DNA of 64,000 bases from Paraspadella gotoi (Eukaryota > Chaetognatha): NCBI GenBank assembly GCA_051294375.1, contig CM119266.1, positions 3,970,420 through 4,034,419 on the forward strand, in the 5' to 3' direction. Under the pieces are notes generated by a model, which worked only from the letters and a program-made list of their open reading frames with translations, was not told the origin of the DNA and ran no database searches. Numbering within the stretch: the stretch's first letter is position 1; every line of letters starts with the position of its first letter. This document shows, in pieces, positions 12,980-24,169 of the stretch. A program made the position numbers and the translations under genes.

Positions 12980-13410
12980 TTAGAAAATAAAAGGACCCAA
13001 AGTGGCGAATCGATCAGAAGACTTTGTAGAGCGAACGGTCAAGCCGGGAATGGGTTTCAACTTGGGCATAGGAAAGGACAACATGGAGGGCGTGGCCTCG
13101 AATTGAGGGTTGAACCGAATTCGTTTCAATGGCGGCGGAGGAGGCAATGAATCTGGAGAGGACATTAATATCGAATGGATGAGTTCGTCGGGCGAAGAGT
13201 GGGCGTGCCAACTCGGGCTCGTCGTCGTCGTCTCTTCCGTCGTCTCTCTCTCGCGAATGACGATGCGACGACGAGAAAGATCGAGTCTAAGATCGAAATT
13301 CTCTCCGTCGTCGTCTTCCTGCAAAATGGAGGAAATCTGATCGAAGATTTGAGGCAATTTGGTGAAGGACATCATTGAGGCTGATTTGGGGATATAAGTG
13401 AGACTCGTGC
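12980..13410 (-). CDS. Candidate 5' exon of the forkhead gene
   Basis: The ORF starts ATGATG at 13375 and gives about 131 residues, rich in Pro, Ser and acidic stretches (MMSFTKLPQIFDQI..., a TTEETTTT run, PPPPPLKRIRF), typical of a disordered region outside a DNA-binding domain. It is on the forkhead strand and 430 bases upstream of the forkhead exon. A donor at TTGG|GTCC (phase 1) would fit the downstream acceptor frame but is a weak consensus. An acceptor-like TTTGATTTAG at 13411 suggests more 5' exons. It could instead be an independent short gene. No domain recognised. Confidence 0.35.
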
Positions 13411-14184
13411 CTAAATCAAATTAAAAATATTTTTAAAAAATAATAATCTTGAAATTCGAAGACCAATGATATAACCTCGTTTAAAAAATCATTCAATATT
13501 TAAATGTCAACAGTCAAGAAACAAAAGCGAAGTTTATTTGTTTCAATCTGATGGATTAAACCTTCTTCAACTGCGCAAAGGAAATAAAAATATCTCCAAA
13601 AATAATCAGCAAAATTAACATAATAGACGGGATGAAAAACTAAATCTAAAATTAAACTCAAAATATTGGCGAGAGACGACCTGATACTCAGTTGCAGCTA
13701 AATGAAATTGCAGGGCTGCAATAAACACCAAAATAAATACGATGACGTGAATGGCAAAAACAGCATAAAAAATTTGGAGCATGCAGATGTAAAATTGACC
13801 CCAAGTATGCGTTGGCTAAATGACGCATACTAAATAAATAACAGGCATTTTCTTGAACTCCTTAGTTTTTTTCTAAACCGCAATAGTAAAAAACGACAGA
13901 ATTTATACCCGTAACTATACCAACTTTAATCCTGATAAATTAATATTATCTTCCGAATAAACTTTTAGGAAAGGTTAAACTTTACGGTGACAATTAATTC
14001 ATCTTTACTAAAAATTAAATGCTAATTCTAAATATTTCAAATTTCTTCTTTTCAAAAGGACAAAGAAAACAAAAAGACAATCTCTATCTCTAAGCCATCG
14101 CTCACCCTCGGGCGACACAAGCTGAAAACAATGTCATTCAAAGTCAAAGTCATTCAAAATAATAACAATCACACCAAAATAGAA
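13411..14184. other. AT-rich spacer between the forkhead gene and the long minus-strand ORF
   Basis: No exon can be supported. A short minus-strand ORF starting near 14150 (MTLTLNDIVF...) ends at a donor-like AGG|GTGAGC, but its phase does not match the acceptor at 13411. The rest is AT-rich with no recognised motif. It should hold the 3' UTR of the gene ending at 14185. Confidence 0.4.
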
Positions 14185-17100
14185 TCAGTTTGGCCGCAGA
14201 AACTCTGACGCGGACCCTCCCTCCCCACGAGAACTTTGTCCGTATCCTTCTTGCAAAAACATTTCAGAGATGGCCGACTCGAGGCGATTGTATTCGGCGA
14301 GTTGCGTCCGCGGTTGCGCCTCCGCGTCGACGACAGACTTGAGCGCCTCCATCTGCCGTCGAATTCCGAAGGCCTCGGAAAAAGTTCTCTTACGAGAATC
14401 TGATTGAGCGAAGGAGGAAAATCTCTGGTAGTCGATGTCTTGACGTCGACGGAAAAGGGCACAAGGCAAAGCGCTCCCTTCGCTTAAGTCAAAACTGAAA
14501 TCATTCTCAACCATCAACGAAAAGGCGTCTTGCTCGAGTAACAGTTCTTTGATGGGTCGGCTGGGTTCGTAGGCCACTTTGTGCATGTTCAGTTCCCCCG
14601 AAGGCCTCTTCGCGTTCTCGCCAATGATGCGTTGAGGAGCGAGCGAGCATTCGGAAGACGAGGCGACCATGCTGTTTCGTCGCTCCGTCAAAATTTCCTC
14701 ACCTCGTTGACAAAGAGGGTAAGACTCCTGAGTAGGAGAGAGTTCGCTCAAAATCAGCGACGTCTGTAAATCTCCGGAACCAGCGACTTGGCGAGAGACG
14801 GAGACGCGGACCGAGGATCGAGTGTGACCCTCGATCTTGAAGCTGAGCCGATGACGGAAGAGTTCTACAGAGCGTTTCGTCTTGAAGGAACCAGAGTCTC
14901 TGCTTTTGTCGAATCGACTTTTTAATTTGGCGATAGCAAACCGTGCTCGCTTGGGGGAGAGGCCAGATTGCAAGAGATCTTCGTAAGATGTAAGCGTTTT
15001 TTTCTTGATCTCCCGGTTTTCATGGTCTCTGTAGTGGGGTTCTTCTGCGGACGGGGAACGGCTATGGGTTGGAGAACGACTCTTAAATGGGGATCGAATC
15101 TTTGAGGAGCGAACAAGCGGAAACTGAGAAGCGGTTCCTCTTTCCCGACTTCGCTTTTGGATCAAACTAGGATCTTTCTTTTCTTTTTTAGTTTTATCAA
15201 TTTGGAGATGTTTTTCTGTTGAGGTGATCAAAGGGCTTTTTGGAAGCGCCTTGATTGGGAACGTAACTGTTGGAAACTCATGGTTTTTATCAAAATCGCC
15301 TCCTTTTGATTTGCTTGCCCCTTTTTCAACCGCGGGTCGTCTTTCTTTGTTTTTCGATGACGCTTCGCGATGGACGCTGATTGTGGGCGGAGCTGGGTCA
15401 TCGACGCTGGTCGAGGTCACTTCTGGATTTTGGAACAGTATTGGAATAAAGTGCAACTCGTTTTCGGAATCTTCTTTGACTTCCACGACTTCCGCAGCGT
15501 CGGAGACTTTCACGTTTCCACACACCACCGCCCTGTGCATATCTGGACTTTCCATGATCCTAACCGGGTGGATGGGCTCTGTAGACGCGTTAGTTCGAGG
15601 CAATGGCAATGAGATGCAATTCTTGGACAAAACTCCCGTTTTCAGCGGCCGTTGCAAGGAAACCTCGCAATATCTCATCTCGCTCTCGCGTGCAACGAAG
15701 TCGTTGGGCAACAACGTGGCGAAGGGTTGCGTCAAGGAGACATTGCCATCCTCTTCGACGGCGTCGGCCGTGTCGATCAACATCAAAGAGATGGACTGCG
15801 GTTCGCCATTCTCTGCAAAGGCAATTGATTCGCCGGGAAAGAAAATCTGGGGATTCTCGTTATCGGTCAGCTCGGCTGGTTGTAACGGGAGATTGGCCAG
15901 TTGAAATGGAGGATTGTCGGGCCGGTCAGCTGGTTGTAGCGAGAGAGCATCAATTGGCTGGTTGGCAAGCTGGAGCGATAAAGAATCGTTGGGTTGGTTA
16001 GCCTTCCGGGCCGAGAAGCGATCGTCGGGCTGAGTGAGAGAATCGCCAAGTTTTGTCATTGCAGATTTTTCCTCTTCGAAGGTCGATTCGAGCGGAATGA
16101 TGGGAACCTCAGCACCAGGGTCTTTTGGGGGAAGTTCGGGGGAGGCGGGCCGAGAATTGATTGATTGCTCCGATGTCTGAGCGGTGACGGTTTCTTCCGA
16201 GTCAGAATCTACGTTTATTTGACTCGGGTCAATCGAATTTTCAGAAGTGACTAACAAGGCCTCTTTAGATTCTGTAAGCTGGACTTTATGTTGGACAGAA
16301 TATGTTTTGGATTGCGGCTGGTTAATACTATCGATCGATTCGGTGTCATCCATTTGCGCATTTTCATTCAAGTTTGAAAAAGAAGATGCCACGCTCACTT
16401 GACTTACATCTATAAAATTCTCAGAAGAGACTAAAAACACCTCACTAGTTTCAGTTGGCTGAACTGTTAGCGAGGTGGATACTGAATTTCCTGAATCTAC
16501 CAGTGATTTTGATTGTTGCCGAGTCTGGGCAGTGGTGACACTATATTGACAGGATTTTACTGTCATGTTTTTCACCGATTCTGAACATTGAGCTGTCAAT
16601 GAATTTTCTACGTTTATTTCACTCACGATCGTATTTTCTTCAGAGTGGGGTGACATCTTTAAATTATCGCAAACGGGTTTGTTAAAAATAAAAATGCCCT
16701 CTTCTTGGGGCAAAAATGAATCAATATTGTCTTCGGCAGAAACTGATTTTTCCGAAACGTCGACCGATTGGTTATTCGGGGGAATAGTTTCAGTGGAAGA
16801 GTAGCTAGTTTCTGATGCAGAAGGTAATACGTTAACGATGTTGCTATTGGAAGTGATGGATAATTTCGCGGAGACTGTATCGCTACATTGGATGGAATTA
16901 GGTTGTTTAACATCCGACATCTGATTTTCAGAAACAGAGTGTCGAGTGCTTTCGGCAACCTTGTCGATATTGTCAAAGCTTGATTTATGAGACATTTCTT
17001 TTCCAAGTACGCTAGAATTTATCGAGGCGTTTAATTTAAAAGGCCACAATTTCTCACGAACGGCGTTCTCTTCCAATGCTTGGACAGGTGAAACTACTTC

Positions 17101-18579
17101 TTTCACAATCACAGAATCATTTTCTTGAATACTGTGACAAGATTGAAACCAATCTTCGTCATCGGATGATGACGATTCCGAAGACGTCTTGTCCTCAATA
17201 TCTACACCCATATTGGCTTTAATCCAAGATTTTCGTTTCATAAGCTTCGCCTTCATTCTCAACTTTAATTTCTTTTTGTAAATGCTATACAATACAAAGG
17301 GATCTTTAACGACAATAGGACGCTTGGTTTTGAGCGGCAATGCTTCTTTTGAAGACTTTGAGACCAACTCTTGAAGACTCGTAGACAGACCGGAAAATAT
17401 AGAATTACTATTGAGCAATGATGCGTCAGATTTGGATTCAGAATGAGAAGCATCCTTCGGGACACTACTTGCGACGTTCGAGAGAACGGTAGAAGATTTT
17501 GTTCGAAGACTGCAGTCTCCATTTTTTGAATGGCAACGTGATGGCAAATCTTCCGAGCTTTTGAAAGAGCTTGGCTGTAAACCTTTTCTACAAGACACCA
17601 CGTCGATGGAAGAATGCGACTTTACTTTATTTCCCAGAATTGGTGCGCAACTCTTTGCAGCCTTTTGCGACCATTTAGTCTTCGAACGTTGGTCGTCACC
17701 GAGAGAATTAATAGGCTTGACCTTGTCGCCAAAATTCGTGACGAATGCTTTTTTCGATTTTTCTGACGAAATCACAGCGGGATTACAGGATGCAACTTTT
17801 AAATTAACTGCTTTACTACTGATTCCTGGGATCTTGCTATCTTTTACTGTTTTATTCTCAGTTTTTTGACCAGTGTTCTTTTCTTTGATTTTCAATTGAC
17901 TGTCAGTAGGTTTGGTTCCCGATTTTGCCTCATCACCATGTTTCGTAAGCACTTCTTTGACTTTTGCTTCTTTACCATGCTTTTGAAGCACTTTTGCTTC
18001 TTTTTCGTGTTTTTGAAACATTGCATTGACTTTTGCTTCATTACCAGGCTTCTGAAGCGCTTCTTTTGTCTCATTCCCATGCTTTGCAAGCATTGCTTTG
18101 ACTTTTTTTTCATTTCCGTGTTTCCCAAGCAATTCTTTGACTTTCTCTCCATTTCTTTCCTTAACCTTTTCAAGTAAAAGGCGCATCTTGCCATGATCGG
18201 GACCTACCTCGCTATTCTTGTCATCTTTTACTTTCCAATTTTGACTAAACTTTGGAATCTTCGACTTATTATCGGACGCTTCGTCAATCACTCTCTCTCG
18301 AACATTGACGGAAGAGTGCGTCTTCACCGACTTGACGGCTTTCGCTTTGGGGTTTTTCCGACTTCTCTCCGACTTTTTGTTGAGGAAAGGCGTCTGCTCG
18401 GAGGTAAAGATGCTGGAGGCGAAAGGGATGTCATCTCGAACAAAAGAGCAAGCGACGCGACGATCGGCGCGTTCAACGACTCCGGTCGAGAGTTTGACTC
18501 GAGACGAGCGCTCGCGGAGAAAAGGGACGACGGCGCCGGCGAGTCGATTCAAGTCTCGTTGGATTCGCGAAGGCATCAC
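14185..18579 (-). CDS. Long intronless disordered protein, function unknown
   Basis: A single open frame of 1464 residues starting MMPSRIQRDLNRLAGAVVPF and ending ASEFLRPN. I do not recognise the family. The N-terminus (about residues 1-50) is the most ordered-looking part. Residues about 140-225 are Lys/Glu-rich imperfect repeats of roughly 15 residues around KHGNEKKVKAML and KHGKEAKVKEVL. Residues about 400-430 are basic (KLKLRMKAKLMKRK). A second repeat near 863-905 has units like ANQPxDxLSLQ. The remainder is Ser/Thr/Glu-rich, with arginine- and serine-rich tracts near residues 1160-1190. A C-terminal helix-forming segment precedes the end. Length, charge and repeats suggest a nuclear or cytoskeletal scaffold, but this is only inference from composition. 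The next gene on the strand is the SH3-FAM107 gene, 790 bases away. Confidence 0.7.
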   Translation of the reverse strand: MMPSRIQRDLNRLAGAVVPFLRERSSRVKLSTGVVERADRRVACSFVRDDIPFASSIFTSEQTPFLNKKSERSRKNPKAKAVKSVKTHSSVNVRERVIDEASDNKSKIPKFSQNWKVKDDKNSEVGPDHGKMRLLLEKVKERNGEKVKELLGKHGNEKKVKAMLAKHGNETKEALQKPGNEAKVNAMFQKHEKEAKVLQKHGKEAKVKEVLTKHGDEAKSGTKPTDSQLKIKEKNTGQKTENKTVKDSKIPGISSKAVNLKVASCNPAVISSEKSKKAFVTNFGDKVKPINSLGDDQRSKTKWSQKAAKSCAPILGNKVKSHSSIDVVSCRKGLQPSSFKSSEDLPSRCHSKNGDCSLRTKSSTVLSNVASSVPKDASHSESKSDASLLNSNSIFSGLSTSLQELVSKSSKEALPLKTKRPIVVKDPFVLYSIYKKKLKLRMKAKLMKRKSWIKANMGVDIEDKTSSESSSSDDEDWFQSCHSIQENDSVIVKEVVSPVQALEENAVREKLWPFKLNASINSSVLGKEMSHKSSFDNIDKVAESTRHSVSENQMSDVKQPNSIQCSDTVSAKLSITSNSNIVNVLPSASETSYSSTETIPPNNQSVDVSEKSVSAEDNIDSFLPQEEGIFIFNKPVCDNLKMSPHSEENTIVSEINVENSLTAQCSESVKNMTVKSCQYSVTTAQTRQQSKSLVDSGNSVSTSLTVQPTETSEVFLVSSENFIDVSQVSVASSFSNLNENAQMDDTESIDSINQPQSKTYSVQHKVQLTESKEALLVTSENSIDPSQINVDSDSEETVTAQTSEQSINSRPASPELPPKDPGAEVPIIPLESTFEEEKSAMTKLGDSLTQPDDRFSARKANQPNDSLSLQLANQPIDALSLQPADRPDNPPFQLANLPLQPAELTDNENPQIFFPGESIAFAENGEPQSISLMLIDTADAVEEDGNVSLTQPFATLLPNDFVARESEMRYCEVSLQRPLKTGVLSKNCISLPLPRTNASTEPIHPVRIMESPDMHRAVVCGNVKVSDAAEVVEVKEDSENELHFIPILFQNPEVTSTSVDDPAPPTISVHREASSKNKERRPAVEKGASKSKGGDFDKNHEFPTVTFPIKALPKSPLITSTEKHLQIDKTKKEKKDPSLIQKRSRERGTASQFPLVRSSKIRSPFKSRSPTHSRSPSAEEPHYRDHENREIKKKTLTSYEDLLQSGLSPKRARFAIAKLKSRFDKSRDSGSFKTKRSVELFRHRLSFKIEGHTRSSVRVSVSRQVAGSGDLQTSLILSELSPTQESYPLCQRGEEILTERRNSMVASSSECSLAPQRIIGENAKRPSGELNMHKVAYEPSRPIKELLLEQDAFSLMVENDFSFDLSEGSALPCALFRRRQDIDYQRFSSFAQSDSRKRTFSEAFGIRRQMEALKSVVDAEAQPRTQLAEYNRLESAISEMFLQEGYGQSSRGEGGSASEFLRPN
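17915..18165 (-). repeat. 45-base coding tandem repeat (KHGNE repeats)
   Basis: Imperfect tandem units of about 45 bases encode K-H-G-N-E-x-K-V-K-x-x-L in the long minus-strand ORF. About five to six units are visible, with one shortened. Changes mostly keep the frame and the charge pattern, so the repeat looks maintained at protein level. Confidence 0.6.
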
Positions 18580-19369
18580 AAAAACACAATCGCAAAAGAA
18601 GAGTATCTACGATAAATGATAGACCTCCCAACTCATTTCCGATGCAGTTAATGCTTTAGAATAATAACTGTCAACTAAATTCTCTATAAAATGATTTGTT
18701 TTAATTTTTTAGTGATTAATTGACTAACTAATAAACATTTTTTATTAAATTATGAATATCAATATGGAAAATGGTAAATATGTTAAAGTTTCAATTGGTT
18801 GGATCATAACTTGAAATGCTTCCCTATATTCTTTTCCTAACTAAAAATCACTTACTGAGTAAATTCCGTAATTAACAAGTGAAAACTCTACGTACGTAAT
18901 TTTAAAAAAAGGGTTTTTTTTTTGGCAAAAACAATTTAATGTTAAATTGTGAAAAGCAAAAAGCTCCAAAGTAAATATCCACTTCACGATGAGCCAAGAC
19001 ATGAACTGGAAATGAGCGTCAATTTGTAGTCAATCAAGAAAAGATACAACGGATGATAACAAATCTCGATTGACATATTCATAAATATGCAAAAAAAAAT
19101 TAACCCAAAAAGTGCCACTACATCTGCAAAGTTATGTCAATGAGGAAGAAACATGAAGATGACTATTGTTTACATTAATAATACGACGTATATTAAAAAT
19201 CAATAATCTAAGATCTATACGTGTGATACAGACATTTAATGAAAAAAAAACACACGGAAATTAATATGAGCTTTTTTGATACAGTTTTTTTTTTTTTGGC
19301 GGTTAGGACAGGATGCGAGAAAAAAAGGTAAAATTATAGCTGGCAGATTTGGTCGCGTTGTTTTTTTTT
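18580..19369. other. Spacer upstream of the long ORF and downstream of SH3-FAM107
   Basis: AT-rich sequence. It should contain the promoter and 5' UTR of the gene starting at 18579 and the 3' UTR of the SH3-FAM107 gene, whose stop is at 19370. Homopolymer T runs flank the stop. No exon, RNA gene or strong motif was identified. Confidence 0.4.
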
Positions 19370-22027
19370 TTAACTCTTAGCCTTTTCAGTCAATTTAGCG
19401 CGAATTTTAAAGAATTCCGGTTGATTTGAATTGGATTGCATTCGCACCGGAGATTCGTGATCCGATTGTTTGTGCGACGTCGATTCCTCAGCATCTCCAT
19501 CATCTTCCTCGATGTTGAGCTGCTTCCCCAGCTTTTCCACGTGTTTCTCCAGCTCCTTCTCAAAGTCGGGCTTGGATCTTTCCTTCGACTCTTCCTTGTC
19601 TCTCTCCCTCTGCTTCTCCAGCCGTTTGTCGAACACCTGCCGCAACTCTGACTTCTTGGGCAACATGGCGACCATCTCGCCGTGCGTCTGCGAGATCTGC
19701 AGCAGCTCGCGGTGGAGGCCCTGTCTCTCTCTGGACTCTAGACAAGGATTGATCAACTTCTTGGGTTCGATGAGACCCTCGCGATTCCGTCGCGACTCGG
19801 GACTTCCCGGTGGAAAGACCGTGGGCAGCGTGGCGGCCTTTCGAGGACTTTCCCCGCGAGGGAGCGGGGGACTGTTTTGAGCGGAGGATCGATTGTGGCC
19901 CTTTGACTGAAAGACGCCGGGCGTCGTCGAATGCCTATGGGAACAATGAGAGGGCGACGCCGACGACGCAGCCTTTTTCTCTCCGTTTCCGGTGCCGTTC
20001 CACGCCGGAAACGCCGTCGAGAGATCGATGACGTCCGACCGCTGAGACGGCGCTCGATGGCCGCATTGATTGCAGCCGCCGCCGCCGCGCAGTGATGGCG
20101 AAGCGGGCGGGCTGTCGGCCATCGGACTACCCGGCAGCATTGAGGGAACCATGAAGGGCACCCGAATGGCCCCGGGGCTGAGCTTGTTGGGCGTGGACGC
20201 CGGTGATCTTCGTTGCGGGCGAACGGGGGAATGCATAGTGGGCGTGGCCGGCGACGGGGCAGACGGACTTGTGGGGCTGAGCACGGGATCCTTGACTTTA
20301 AGGTCGCTGGGCGGCGCCTCCCCCGCGTGCTGCCTTAAGTCGGCCAATGCCCGACCGTGGATTTCGCGAGGATCGCGAGATCGAAAATCTTCCTTGAATC
20401 GGTTGGTCGGAGGAGGAGGAGAAGATTCCTTGAATTTACCCGCGCGCTTCTCGTGGAACTTTAAGTACCTTTAGGGGGGGGAGAGAGAGAGAGGATGGGT
20501 TATTAATAGGTTATGGTTATTAATACAAATCTGCGTTTTGTTGGTCTACCTGCATTCTTTATCTCTCTTTTTATAAAATTGAAGCAACCAATATAAAAAT
20601 TATCCACTAACTTAATAAATAAGCTATCTGGCCTCATACGTTGGGACAGGATACCGTGGGTAAAGGCCTCCATCTCTTTCACAAGATAAAAAGAATGCAA
20701 GACACTGAAATATTTTAATCAGCATATCTTGTAGCAGAGTAATTGGGGTTCATTTCAAATTGAAACCCTCAATCTCATTTACATAATACATATTGTAGCA
20801 CAATTTTTCATATCCTTTGATTCTATCACTAATTATAGGGTCAGTAAAGGAAGGAAGCATAAACGACATATAATTTACGAAAGATTCCAACTTTATACTC
20901 TCATCCTAGTATTTTGCACCTTTAGCTAGGAAAACGTAAATATTTTTATTTTACTCTTTCACTGGAAACTCATCACAGTCGTCATTGCATAGATTAGCAT
21001 TGAAATTGTCCGTTTACTTGCAAGGTACGTAGCCGATGTTTCTTTCCTCGCAGGTCGTTCGACACGCCCACCAAACTTTGGCTTTGCTCCTTTCATTCTC
21101 GCTCTCCAAAACCTGTCAAGCAAACGGAATGAGTAAATTGGGCGTGCTGAGATCTGTGTGTGGAGATCACTCGACAAGAGTCATCGAATACGTGCGCAAA
21201 AAACAAAGAGACGGGAAATCTGGAAGGATTTCAAACCGGTTTTTGACGCGAAAGACAATTTGATATTATTACTATTTAAAATTTAATCAATTGAGAGGGT
21301 GAGGCAACGATCGAGACGAAGTTCAGTGACTTGATCAGTTGCCACAAGGGGTCATTAACCTTGCAATTCTCAGTCCAACGAAACGAGTTAAAAGAAGATA
21401 TATTTTTTTCTAAGCGATGAAAAATTTTAATGACATACGAACAACATTCGTGATTCTATTCAAATCTGTTAAATAACGGAAATATCTAAAACTAACGTGT
21501 CTATTTGATTTGGTTCAAGACGAGAACAATTTGAATTTACTCCAAAATAACTAAACTAATCAATGTTTTTATCAAAAGCTCGTTTGAGAAACTTTAAATT
21601 GAAGCTGAAACTTAAGTCCACAGAAAACGTTCGAAGCTGGCCAATTTAAACATCTCTCTGCATGCGATGATAGAAGTCATTTCCGAAGCCAACCTTCGTG
21701 AACACGAAATAAAGGAAAAAAATCTAAAAAATAATTCGATCAAGAATCGAAAAAAAAGTAGATGTCCCGCTAAGTTATGTCGAGACGACGAAAGAATGAA
21801 ATTTGCTCCGGAGAATGCATGTAGATATTGCCGGGGCCTGGAGTCGCCCTTACCTCAAAGATACTCCCCCCCCCCTTTTTAGTCCTTACCTCAAAGATAC
21901 TCCCCCCCTTTTTAGTCCTTACCTCAAAGAGATCCCCCTTTTTGAAAGACAAACACGTATGGATGGGTTTTCCCTGCGAATTGAACTGCGGCGCCGTGAA
22001 GTTGGCGATTGCTCGATAAACATCCAT
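19370..22027 (-). CDS. SH3 + FAM107-domain protein
   Basis: Three CDS exons: 21923-22027, 21018-21112 and 19370-20468, giving 432 residues with matching phases (0, then 2). Residues 1-70 form an SH3 domain: YRAIANFTAP, LSFKKGDLFEVLE, VWWACR and NIGYVPCKYLKF match the ALYDY, acidic, WW and GYVPSNYL landmarks. Residues about 75-295 are Pro/Ser-rich with a small Cys/His cluster (CNQCGH). Residues about 298-425 match the FAM107 (DRR1/TU3A) domain: LIEPKKLINPCLESRERQGLHREL, then SELRQVFDKRLEKQR, a charged coiled coil, and PEFFKIRAKL near the end (family: APEFIKVRENLRR). FAM107 proteins bind actin and regulate cytoskeleton; an SH3 domain would add a Pro-ligand partner. Vertebrate FAM107A/B are about 140 residues and lack an SH3. 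The first donor is triplicated. The 5' UTR region runs into a GA-rich tract with an N gap. Confidence 0.78.
20576..20690 (-). repeat. Dispersed repeat, copy A
   Basis: In intron 20469-21017. Its reverse complement aligns along its length with 57072-57230: shared blocks are TTATCTTGT, GGAGGCCT, GATAGCTTATTTATTAA and TGGATAATTTTTATATTGG. This is a two-copy interspersed repeat in opposite orientations. No ORF. The GGAGGCCT block resembles the tail of the SINE-like element near 32090. Confidence 0.6.
21848..21929 (-). repeat. Triplicated 5' splice-site repeat
   Basis: On the minus strand, CTTTGAG|GTAAGG occurs three times, with exon ends at 21923, 21890 and 21854. Spacings are 33 and 36 bases. 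The units contain TTTGAGGTAAGGACTAAAAAGG and a G-run. Both spacings are multiples of three and no stop intervenes, so using the second or third donor would insert 11 or 23 residues (VRTKKGG-type) into the SH3 domain. Confidence 0.8.
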
Positions 22028-22464
22028 GATGACGAAAATAGGTTCGGCGACGTTGACGACGAAGACGCAAACATTATCCTCGTATTTCGGACGACGCCAT
22101 GGCGCGAGATCTGCAAAGAGAGACGACGGGAAAGGAAAACAATGACGAGGGCGAGAGAGAAACCCTTCTCTCTTCCGCGACGGAAAAGAGAGAGAGAGNN
22201 NNNNNNNNAGAGAGAAAGAAAGAAAGCAAACGCGAAAAAAAAGTGTGTTGTGAGTGAGAGAGCGGAAAAATATTTTTCTTTCGTCTTGTTTGTTTTTGGT
22301 GTTAGTCATGCGGGAAATCGAGAAAAGCGAATAAGGGAGTAAAGAGTTTTCTTCCGCTCTCTCTCTCTCTCTCTGATTTTAATGTAACGAAAATCAAGCT
22401 GGGATGAGGAGTTGTTAAGAACAGAAAAAGCTCTTCCGACGAATTCCTAATAGAGAGAAAGAAA

Positions 22465-22502
<38 letters not shown>

Positions 22503-24169
22503 TTGCCGGGGCGAAGCGAGATCGATAGACCGATCGAGTATAAAATTCTTCACTTAAGGCTCTAAGCTTATTTTTTTCCATTATACATTTTTTTTGGGCG
22601 AAAAGGGAAATTTTTCGCCAAAGTCGATCGTTGCTGCCGCGAGAAAAAAAAAAAACAAAAAAAAGGCTCAAACGAAAACTGTTTCGAAAATTCAGGGAAA
22701 AACTTGGCAGCGAAGAAGGAATATCAAATTTTTTTTAAATAGAAGAGTCGGCAGCTTTGGCGACGGGGAGTGAAAAAAAAGACAAGAGTGGCAGGAAGGG
22801 AGTGACACTTGGAAAGTTTATTTCTAGTACGAGAAATAAAATTAAAATAGTTTGGTTCCCTGGGGATTAATCAGATCTCGACAAACGCATTAGCCAAATA
22901 GATTTGTAACTTAACATTTCATAAAATAAATAATTAACATCTCGTCTTGCATACTTTATGAGCGAGTTTTCTATTACATGTCAGACATAATTAGTTATTT
23001 TTCACGGATTAGTAGCATTTTTTTACGTCATAAAAAGAAGAGTTAAACTTTAAGTGAATAAAATGATTTTTCTTCGAAAAAAAGTAGCGTGGTTGAACCG
23101 AGAAAAAAGTGAGAAGAGAAAAAGGGTGAATCTCTTTGATGTTGTGGTTATTGTTTTCGTCACGTTGGATGAGGAAAGGCTTCGCCGCTTTAGACGCGAA
23201 ACTTTCTACGACTATCTTGCACCTGATATTGCACCCGATCCTAGATTTTCTGTGCAACGACGGATTACAATTCTTTCTCAGATTTCTACGGCCAAATTTC
23301 AAATAATCTCACGCGTTTTAACTATTGAGAGAGAGAGAGAGAAAAAGAGAGAGATTGAATTACCTTAATTTTTACAGCGGCGGAGGCGAAAGGGGAGAAG
23401 TCACGCTGTCGACCTTCGATGCCAAAAAGAAAAAGAGAAAAGGTCTCCCCTTAGTCTCCCCCGCTCCTTAGTTTTGATGATTTTGTTTGGGAGTGAGAGG
23501 CGGGTGAAAGAGGGGGGGAGAGAAAGAACCCACTGAAATCTTTTCTCTTTCCCAACACTTATTGTTTGTTTTTTTTTAATTCAGAGTCGCGTCATTCCTT
23601 CAAAATCTGTAAACAATAGAGTATTATAATATTGCATAGAAAAATCACGGTACGAAACGGCGAGGATACAAAACTAAAAAATTAATAAAATAAAAGAAGT
23701 TATATAAATGCCTCTGTTAAATAGTAGCTTTCTTTGGAATACATATATAGTATAATTGGATGGAATCTATAATATAATTTAACGAGTGCAAAAGCAAGGT
23801 TGGGCCGTACTTTGGACCTGGCCCAATTAATTTCAAATCCCAACATTTTTTGGGCCATAAAACGAGAAAATAAAACTGGTTAGTTTCGTTGGAGGATTTA
23901 GAAGAAAAAAAAATTCGCTCGGAAGTCGAGCTTCTTCCCCAATTTGATTTAAATGTTCGTTCCACTTTTAAAGACGACGCTTAATAACAGTAGTAATACC
24001 AATGTAATATTTATTAAAACAAAAAATAAAAAAAGAAACATAATCACAACATTCATCACTGGATAATTTGAGCAAGTTTTCAAGGACGAAAAAAATGCAC
24101 TGTGGCGTTTGGAATGATATGTTATTTTTACTTTTTATTTAAAATTTCGATCGCAACAGCAAAATATTA
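22028..24169. other. 5' region of SH3-FAM107 and spacer, microsatellite-rich
   Basis: Contains long (GA)n/(CT)n tracts at about 22190-22215 (interrupted by ten N at 22199-22208), 22360-22375, 22453-22502 and 23325-23355. ORFs here are low-complexity Ser/Leu or Arg/Glu translations of these tracts and are not supported. A GC-richer stretch at 23380-23530 might be part of a promoter. TTTATT at about 24136 is AATAAA on the minus strand, about 30 bases past the stop of the next minus-strand gene. Confidence 0.5.

Noticed and set aside
22028-22670. ORFs rich in Ser/Leu or Arg/Glu
   Set aside because: They are translations of GA/CT microsatellites, one crossing an N gap; the true signal is the 5' end of the SH3-FAM107 gene.
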